From: an uncultured Myxococcales bacterium
GTDB lineage: Bacteria > Myxococcota_A > Polyangia > Polyangiales > Polyangiaceae
Assembly (NCBI GenBank): GCA_937949945.1
Contig: CALFEQ010000157.1
Location: forward strand, 1-6,795
Reading direction: 5' to 3'
Length of the DNA stretch: 6,795 bases
Shown here: one piece after another, positions 1-4,302 of the stretch
Position numbering within the stretch: the first letter of the stretch is position 1
Layout of the letters: each line of letters opens with the position of its first letter
Program-made: the position numbers and the translations under genes
Notes under the pieces: generated by a model
Databases searched by the model: none
The model's input: the letters and a program-made list of their open reading frames with translations, nothing else
What the model was told of the DNA's origin: nothing

Positions 1-49
1 TCGCGAGAGCCCCGGCGACGTCGTCGAAGTCGAGCCCCGTGCCGTACAT
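1..49 (-). CDS. Possible 5' end of a minus-strand gene leaving the window
   Basis: Read on the minus strand from an ATG at 49-47, the sequence translates as MYGTGLDFDDVAGALA and then runs off the window. The codons are almost all G/C-ending (TAC, GGC, ACG, CTC, GAC, TTC), and the composition is more natural than the plus-strand reading of the same bases. The reading frame stays open upstream of the ATG, and a GTG lies two codons earlier. GGAG directly abuts the ATG, so no well-spaced ribosome site decides the start. Only about 16 codons are visible, so no family can be assigned. It could equally be chance in GC-rich DNA, or the plus-strand gene could simply begin outside the window. Confidence 0.25.
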   Translation of the reverse strand, partial: MYGTGLDFDDVAGALA

Positions 50-67
50 CTCCACGGGGTCTGGAGA

Positions 68-910
68 TTGGCGGCCAGCCCCACCGAGCCTGGTCGCACC
101 CGAGGTGCCGGTTCGCGCCCGAGGCAGAGCGCGTGCGGCGCGGGCGCGGCGGCTTGCGAGGTGTGCGCCGGCGCGCAGAGGTGCACGGCCGGCCGGTGCA
201 AGGAGCCGTGCGGACCGAACAACTGCCGGGGCTGTTGCGACGGTGACACGTGCGTGCCCGGGACGACGACCGACAGGTGCGGGGCCGACGGTGCCGCTTG
301 CACCTCGTGCGCGGCGCAAGGCGCGTCGTTCGTCTGCTCGAACCAGACGTGCATCGACGCCTCGTGCCAGGCGACGTGCGTCAACGGCTGCTGCACGGCC
401 GCAGGATGCCAACCTGGAACGACGGCGAGCGCGTGCGGGTTCGGCGGCGAGGCGTGCATCGACTGCGGCTACGGTCGCACGTGCGGAGCGGCGCGGTCGT
501 GCGTCATCGACCCGAACGCGCTCTGGGACTTCTACGTCTCGTTCGCCAGCGTGCCCGACAAGGACAAGAGCGGGCAGAGCTGGGACATCTTGGGGGGCGC
601 GCCCGACCCGTACCTCGTCGCGTTCTCGAGCCTCGGCGGCGTCTCTCACACGGGCACGACGACCGTTCAGCAGGACACGACCGTGCCGTTCTGGGCCGAA
701 GTCCCGCTCGAGGGGATCAAGGCCGCCGAGCTGATGAACAACCTCTCGTTCGAGATCTGGGACGCGGACGTCGACTTCGACGATCTCATCGGCGGCTGCA
801 AATTGCCGATCACGCCCGCGATGTTCGACGGCTCGCTCCAGTCCTACGTCTGCCCGGAGACGGCGAGCCACGTCTCCGTCGAGCTCTTCTTCCGAATCCG
901 GCCGCCGTAG
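68..910 (+). CDS. Cysteine-rich modular protein with C-terminal C2-like domain, 5' end unresolved
   Basis: From the TTG at 68 the product is 280 residues. Residues 23-145 hold 25 cysteines in repeated modules. One full module spans about 48-95 and a second about 100-145, both of the form C..C-x2-GCC or C-x2-CC, x4, C-x-P-G-T-T, CG-x2-G-x2-C-x2-C, C, C. Residues 23-44 look like the second half of a third module. Residues 150-280 resemble a calcium-binding C2 domain. They contain a GGAPDPY loop, a D-x2-VPFW-x-E strand and an acidic WDADVDFDDLIGG loop (about 231-243). Two more cysteines (244, 262) could pair within it. Such disulfide-rich proteins are normally exported, yet no signal peptide or lipobox is visible. 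The frame is open back to the window edge with no other start codon, and codon quality is poor over about 55-125. The TTG has no well-spaced ribosome site, so it is only the first possible start seen and the true start may lie upstream. The function is unknown; a surface or matrix role is inference. Confidence 0.7.
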   Translation: MAASPTEPGRTRGAGSRPRQSACGAGAAACEVCAGAQRCTAGRCKEPCGPNNCRGCCDGDTCVPGTTTDRCGADGAACTSCAAQGASFVCSNQTCIDASCQATCVNGCCTAAGCQPGTTASACGFGGEACIDCGYGRTCGAARSCVIDPNALWDFYVSFASVPDKDKSGQSWDILGGAPDPYLVAFSSLGGVSHTGTTTVQQDTTVPFWAEVPLEGIKAAELMNNLSFEIWDADVDFDDLIGGCKLPITPAMFDGSLQSYVCPETASHVSVELFFRIRPP

Positions 911-940
911 GTGGGCGAGGCGCATCGGGCTACGCCCACC
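910..940. terminator. Hairpin in the convergent gap, possible bidirectional terminator
   Basis: GGTGGGCG (910-917) and CGCCCACC (933-940) form a perfect 8-bp GC-rich stem with a 15-nt loop. It overlaps the last base of the cysteine-rich gene and lies about 33 bp past the stop of the oppositely oriented lipoprotein gene. It is therefore placed to stop transcription from both sides. There is no clear T-tract on either strand, so intrinsic termination is uncertain. A shorter 5-bp stem (945-949 with 955-959) follows. Confidence 0.4.
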
Positions 941-972
941 CGGCCGCGCGGGATGCGCGACGTCCTACGCGC

Positions 973-2232
973 TCAGCGCACGCGGAACATGTGGAACATC
1001 CACGCCTGCACGTCGAAGCGCTTCTCGGCGGTGCCCGTCGGGAGGATCTCGTAGACGGAGGTGCTCGAGTAATCACCCGCAGGGATCGCGACGAACACGC
1101 GGTCGTCGATGCGGAACGCGACGTACTGGCCGCCCGCGTAGTCGATGCCTTCCATCATCTTGGCCTGCATCGTGCTGAGGTCGAGCGTCCAGAGGTGGTA
1201 GTTCGACGAGTTGTCGATCAACGTCGGCTCGGTCTCCGGCGTCACGTTGTCACGCTCGGCGTGGTAGACGTTGAAGAAGCCGATGTTGTTGCCGACGTAG
1301 AAGAAGTTGTTGCCCTCGCGGCCGTCCGTGAGGTCGCGGAACTTCGTCGTGAACGACGTGTCGAGCGTCGTTTCCCCGGCCTTGATCCGCGCGACGCAGT
1401 TCTTCGGGTGATTCGCGTCGAGCACCGCGGAGGCGATGCTCCCCTGGCCGTTGCTGAAGTACGTGTTGCCCTGCTCGTCCTTCGTCGCGATGTGCAGGTG
1501 CGGGCACGGCACGTCGACCGCGGCGACCACCTCGTCCTTCGTCGTGTCGATCAGCGCGATCTGCGAGGTCTCGGTGTACTTCGTGTAGTTGTCGTTCGAC
1601 CAGTAGTACGTCTGGTAGACGTAGTTGTTGGCGACGACGTTGCCGTAGCCGCGGCGGACGTCGAGGCCTTCGCGCGTGAGCGGGATGGAGGCCGGCGCCG
1701 TCATCGGCCCAACGATCACGAACTCCTGCGGGTTCCACACGACGTGGTTCGTCCCGTCGAACGGCGCGTAGGCCTTCGTCGGGCTCACGAAGATGCTCGC
1801 CGTGAGCGCCGTCGAAGAGTAGTTGCTGAAGCTGAGCGTCTGCTCTTCCTTCCACGACCCGTCATCGCCGATCGCGAAGCGGGTGAGCTGGGGCTTCTCG
1901 CCGTCGCCGACGATGATCTTTCCGCCCGAGGCGTCCGCCGCCGCGTACCCGGCGAACTCACGCGCCTTGTCGAGGGTGACCTTCGGCTGCGTGTCGAGCG
2001 AGTCGAGGAGCGCGATGTACGTCGTTTGCCCGGTGTCGTCGAAGATCATCGACGCGATCGCGTAGAGCGGCTTGCCCGAAGGCGGGTCTCCGGACGGATC
2101 GCTCGACGGCGGAACGTTGGTGTTCCCGTCGGGCGGAGTCGTGGTGTCGGAGCTGTCGCACGCGGGCAGGCTCGAGACGAGGAGCGTCGTGGCAGCCGCG
2201 GCGAGGACGCGCAAGATCGAGGTGCTCTTCAT
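973..2232 (-). CDS. Periplasmic lipoprotein, MxcI-like candidate, third gene of the iron operon
   Basis: The product is 419 residues. A basic start (MKSTSILR), a hydrophobic stretch and LPAC at 22-25 form a lipoprotein signal with lipidated Cys25. Asp26 follows it, the residue that in E. coli retains lipoproteins in the inner membrane. A Ser/Thr/Pro/Asp-rich linker (26-55) leads into a mostly beta-type body with repeated short strands (for example QIALIDTTKDEVVAAVDV, then GNTYFSNGQG). This is consistent with a beta-propeller-like fold, which is inferred and not shown. A CPHLH cluster at 243-247 is a conspicuous possible metal or substrate site. The only other body cysteine is Cys279. I recall similar proteins labelled MxcI next to TonB receptors in myxobacterial siderophore loci, but cannot confirm it here. 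The ATG at 2232 is preferred over a TTG at 2238 because AAGGA (2243-2239) lies 6 nt upstream of it. The gene begins 2 bp after the small membrane-protein gene. Likely role: periplasmic handling of the imported iron chelate. Confidence 0.85.
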   Translation of the reverse strand: MKSTSILRVLAAAATTLLVSSLPACDSSDTTTPPDGNTNVPPSSDPSGDPPSGKPLYAIASMIFDDTGQTTYIALLDSLDTQPKVTLDKAREFAGYAAADASGGKIIVGDGEKPQLTRFAIGDDGSWKEEQTLSFSNYSSTALTASIFVSPTKAYAPFDGTNHVVWNPQEFVIVGPMTAPASIPLTREGLDVRRGYGNVVANNYVYQTYYWSNDNYTKYTETSQIALIDTTKDEVVAAVDVPCPHLHIATKDEQGNTYFSNGQGSIASAVLDANHPKNCVARIKAGETTLDTSFTTKFRDLTDGREGNNFFYVGNNIGFFNVYHAERDNVTPETEPTLIDNSSNYHLWTLDLSTMQAKMMEGIDYAGGQYVAFRIDDRVFVAIPAGDYSSTSVYEILPTGTAEKRFDVQAWMFHMFRVR

Positions 2233-2234
2233 GA

Positions 2235-2456
2235 TCAATCCTTGGATTCGGGGTCGGGGCGAGCGGGCGCCGTCGCGGATGGCGAGCGCCCGCGCAAGAA
2301 CGAGCGGACGATGAGGGCGAGCGGGAAGCCGACGAGGACGACCGCGACGGCGTCGACGAGGCCGTCGCCGGTGAGCGCGAGCACCAGGCCCGCGACCGAG
2401 AGGACCGAGAGCAAGGCCGGCATCCCGTAGACGCGCATTCCAGTCGACTCCGTCAT
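2235..2456 (-). CDS. Small two-helix membrane protein between PepSY and lipoprotein genes
   Basis: The product is 73 residues. After a short N-terminus (MTESTGMRVYG) come two hydrophobic stretches, about residues 12-29 and 33-50. They are joined by a tight turn, TGDGLVDA, and followed by a basic segment (RSFLRGR) and a polar tail rich in Pro and charge. By the positive-inside rule the tail should be cytoplasmic, giving a helical hairpin. The ATG overlaps the stop of the PepSY gene as ATGA (2456-2453), so translation is probably coupled. The stop lies 2 bp before the lipoprotein ATG. Small proteins with a GDG-x2-DA turn are, as I recall, frequent beside PepSY and TonB-receptor genes in proteobacterial iron loci, but I know of no assigned function. 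It may stabilise the PepSY protein or form a complex with it, which is inference. It is easily missed because a longer, non-natural frame of 443 codons contains it. Confidence 0.85.
   Translation of the reverse strand: MTESTGMRVYGMPALLSVLSVAGLVLALTGDGLVDAVAVVLVGFPLALIVRSFLRGRSPSATAPARPDPESKD
2239..2243 (-). promoter_or_regulatory. Ribosome binding site of the lipoprotein gene
   Basis: AAGGA on the minus strand is separated from the ATG at 2232 by 6 nt. It lies inside the last codons of the upstream small membrane-protein gene. It decides for the ATG at 2232 against the in-frame TTG at 2238, which it would abut. Confidence 0.7.
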
Positions 2457-3610
2457 GCTGCGGCCTGCGTTGCGCCGGACTCGGCGCGCTCGTGCTCTGC
2501 GTTGCCTGCGTTGCGAACGCGTCGGGGCGCCCGCCGTCCGGAGAAGAAGATCCAAACGCCGGTGATCGAGAGGCCCAGCGTGACGAGGGTGAAGGCCGAC
2601 CACACGATCTTGAGCGGGAGGCCGCCGTAGTTGCCGAAATGCAGCGGCTCGCTCAGCGCGATGGCCTCGATGTACCAGGGGGTCTGCACGGGCTCGACGA
2701 CGTCGGGGTGCACGGCGTCGGTCACGACGTACTTCGGCAGGTGGGCGTCGATGCCGTTTCCGCCTTCGAGCGAGATCGTGTAGTGCCGCGGGCTCGCGTA
2801 GTCGGAGCCGGGGAGGGCGACGAGCGACCAGTGCCTTCCGGGAGCGGTCTTCTCGGCGGCAGCGATCGCGGCGTCCAGCGTGGACCAGTCCGTGACCATC
2901 GGCTCGCCGGCATGCCGAGCGCCGAACGCGCCGATCTCGGTCGCTGCCCAGTGCTGGAAGAGGATCGTGCTCAGCGCGAGCAGGACGCCGGTGCTCGCGA
3001 CCACGAGGTTCCAGCCGAACGTCGCGGCGCCGACGAGCTTGTGGATGTCCGCGAGGAACGTCCGCCGCGACCGGTCGCGGCGCAGGAGCCCGAAGGCGAA
3101 GCGCCGCATCGTCGGTCCGTAGACGATGGCGCCGGTGACGAGCGACACGACGACGGCGATGGCGACGAGGCCCAGGAACAGGCGCCCCGGCAGCTTGGCG
3201 AAGAGCTCGGCGTGGAGCTGGAGGACGAGCGACGTGAAGGTGTCCTCGAGCACGACCTGGTCGAGCACGCGCCCGTCGCCGTGGAGGTCGACGGCGATCG
3301 GCCGTGAGTCGCGGAACTTGCCCGTCTCCGCCAGCCCCACGAAGACGATGCCTGGGCTCTCCTCCGGACGCTGGAACACGTACGTGACCTTCGCGGCCGG
3401 ATCCTTCGCGCGGGCGATCTCGACCGCGCGCGTGATCGTGACCTTCTCTCCTGCGGTGTCGACCGGCGGCAGGACACCGAGCGCGTCGTCGATCTCGTCG
3501 TGGAAGACGAGGATGAGACCGGTCAGCGCCAGGACGAGGAAGTTGAGGCTCACGATGACGCCGCACCAGCGGTGGATCGCGAGGAGCTTGCGTGTCGTGC
3601 TCGGGCTCAT
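2453..3610 (-). CDS. PepSY-associated four-helix inner-membrane protein, candidate ferric-siderophore reductase
   Basis: The product is 385 residues, normal for the PepSY_TM family. Helix 1 is about 16-36, preceded by the typical KLLAIHRWCG. Helix 2 is about 143-165, preceded by LQLHAEL and ending SLVTGAIVYGP. Helix 3 is about 194-217, after DIHKLVG. Helix 4 is about 332-356, after the characteristic PLHFGNYGGLPLKIVW. The loop after helix 1 (about 56-120) and the loop after helix 3 (about 238-311) are the PepSY-like periplasmic parts. Histidines 13, 37, 133, 190 and 324 lie at or near membrane ends and are candidate heme or metal ligands. Known relatives beside siderophore receptors (FoxB/PiuB type) act in reduction and release of siderophore iron. 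That role is inferred here from family and context. It is first of three co-directional genes, and its stop overlaps the next start by 4 bp. GGGGAG sits 12 nt before the ATG, rather far. An operator palindrome lies just upstream, so iron repression is likely. Confidence 0.9.
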   Translation of the reverse strand: MSPSTTRKLLAIHRWCGVIVSLNFLVLALTGLILVFHDEIDDALGVLPPVDTAGEKVTITRAVEIARAKDPAAKVTYVFQRPEESPGIVFVGLAETGKFRDSRPIAVDLHGDGRVLDQVVLEDTFTSLVLQLHAELFAKLPGRLFLGLVAIAVVVSLVTGAIVYGPTMRRFAFGLLRRDRSRRTFLADIHKLVGAATFGWNLVVASTGVLLALSTILFQHWAATEIGAFGARHAGEPMVTDWSTLDAAIAAAEKTAPGRHWSLVALPGSDYASPRHYTISLEGGNGIDAHLPKYVVTDAVHPDVVEPVQTPWYIEAIALSEPLHFGNYGGLPLKIVWSAFTLVTLGLSITGVWIFFSGRRAPRRVRNAGNAEHERAESGATQAAA

Positions 3611-3622
3611 CGAGGGACCAGG

Positions 3623-3634
3623 CTCCCCTATAGT
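3623..3634 (-). promoter_or_regulatory. Candidate -10-like element and distant ribosome site of the PepSY operon
   Basis: On the minus strand ACTATAG (3634-3628) is the only AT-rich hexamer-like element between the palindrome and the gene. It is followed directly by GGGGAG (3628-3623), 12 nt before the ATG at 3610. I find no convincing -35 at the right distance; that position would fall within the palindrome. If ACTATA is the -10, a repressor on the palindrome would cover the spacer and the -35 region. This is weak, based on composition and position only. Confidence 0.3.
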
Positions 3635-3637
3635 CTG

Positions 3638-3660
3638 AAGATGCGAATCATTCGCATCTT
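3638..3660. promoter_or_regulatory. Palindromic operator, Fur-box-like, between fur and the PepSY operon
   Basis: The 23 bases are a perfect inverted repeat of 11 bp arms around one central base (3649). The core TGCGAAT-C-ATTCGCA (3642-3656) has the 7-1-7 layout of the classical Fur heptad repeat TGATAAT-N-ATTATCA. It differs only by C-G in place of A-T at positions 3-4 of each arm. It lies 27 bp upstream of the PepSY start and 92 bp upstream of the preferred fur start, so it could control the operon and possibly fur itself. A degenerate copy stands before the TonB receptor at 6663-6677. The AT content of the site stands out from its surroundings. That Fur is the ligand is inference from symmetry, location and neighbours. 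Confidence 0.75.
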
Positions 3661-3739
3661 AAATGCGGGGCCTCGAAAATCCGTTGGCAGGACGCGACGT
3701 TCGGTGGCGCGTGTCTTGACCGGGATGCGCCGAGCGGGC

Positions 3740-3744
3740 GAGGA
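3740..3744 (+). promoter_or_regulatory. Ribosome binding site deciding the fur start
   Basis: GAGGA lies 8 nt before the ATG at 3753. For the alternative ATG at 3744 the same purine run would overlap the start codon, so it cannot serve that start. An in-frame TGA at 3717-3719 excludes starts further upstream. Confidence 0.5.
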
Positions 3745-3752
3745 TGCCGTGG

Positions 3753-4298
3753 ATGGGAGGCGACCGCAGGGGATCGGCGGCGAAGGAGCAGGCCATCGCG
3801 CGCGGCCTCGACAGGCTCCGTGAGGTCCTGCGCGCGCGGAACCTGAAGATGTCGTCTGTCAGGGAGGCGATCGCGCGCGCGGCGCTCGCCTACGAAGGGC
3901 ACTTCCGCGTCGACGATCTCGTTCGGTACCTGCACGCGAGCGGCGTCCGCGAAGCCCACATGGCGACGGTCTACCGATCACTGCCGCTCATGATCGAGGC
4001 CGGGCTCATCCAGCCGGCGCTCGTGCCGAACGGTGATGGCCAGGTCTACGAGGCGTCGTTCGAGCGAGAGCGACACGATCACCTCCGGTGCACCGGATGC
4101 GGGCTCGTCGTCGAGTACAAGTCGGAGACGCTCGAGGCGCTCCAGCGCGAAATCGCGGCGCGCCACGGCTTCGAGCTCGAAGAGCAGGTGCACGAGCTCC
4201 GCGGCCGATGCAGGAAGTGCCGCCGCGCCGGCGCGTCGACGCCGCCGCCGGGCTCGAGGAGGAGCCGCGCGAGGACCGCCGAGCGGAGTCCTCGATGA
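3753..4298 (+). CDS. fur: Fur-family metal-dependent repressor
   Basis: The product is 181 residues from the preferred ATG (184 from the ATG at 3744). Numbered from 3753, the N-terminal winged helix spans about 20-90. It contains HMATVYRSLPLMIEAGLI (about 69-86), matching the Fur recognition-helix signature ATVYR-x-L. The dimerisation and metal part contains RHDHLRCTGCG (107-117), the hallmark H-D-H-L-x-C-x2-C. It also has Glu128 in LEALQREIAARHG, His147, and a second C-x2-C (153-156). These supply the expected regulatory metal ligands (His108, Asp109 or His110, Glu128, His147) and a Cys4 structural zinc site. His50 matches the conserved N-domain metal histidine. Length exceeds the usual 140-150 residues because of a short N-terminal extension and a basic, proline-containing tail (about 159-181). 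With iron bound, Fur represses iron-uptake genes. Its location between the PepSY operon and a receptor, with a palindrome upstream, points to iron. A zinc role (Zur) cannot be excluded from sequence alone. Confidence 0.93.
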   Translation: MGGDRRGSAAKEQAIARGLDRLREVLRARNLKMSSVREAIARAALAYEGHFRVDDLVRYLHASGVREAHMATVYRSLPLMIEAGLIQPALVPNGDGQVYEASFERERHDHLRCTGCGLVVEYKSETLEALQREIAARHGFELEEQVHELRGRCRKCRRAGASTPPPGSRRSRARTAERSPR

Positions 4299-4302
4299 AC
4301 GC

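Noticed and set aside
945..959. Short inverted repeat CGCGC/GCGCG downstream of the main hairpin.
   Set aside because: A 5-bp alternating CG stem is expected by chance in this composition and lacks a T-tract.
250..2430. A 726-codon plus-strand frame across the cysteine-rich gene and the lipoprotein gene.
   Set aside because: It crosses two real genes in wrong frames and is Arg-rich without any recognisable motif.
2465..2514. Three copies of CTGCGTTGC (2465, 2497, 2506) at the end of the PepSY gene.
   Set aside because: They encode the poorly constrained polar tail of the protein, two are adjacent, and they show no link to a regulatory position; probably minor slippage.
2235..3566. A 443-codon minus-strand frame overlapping most of the PepSY gene.
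   Set aside because: Only its last 73 residues, from the ATG at 2456, look like a protein; the rest is an Arg-rich shifted reading of the PepSY gene.
3744..3752. ATG at 3744 as the fur start.
   Set aside because: The GAGGA purine run overlaps it and is spaced correctly only for the ATG at 3753; it remains a possible alternative with three extra residues.
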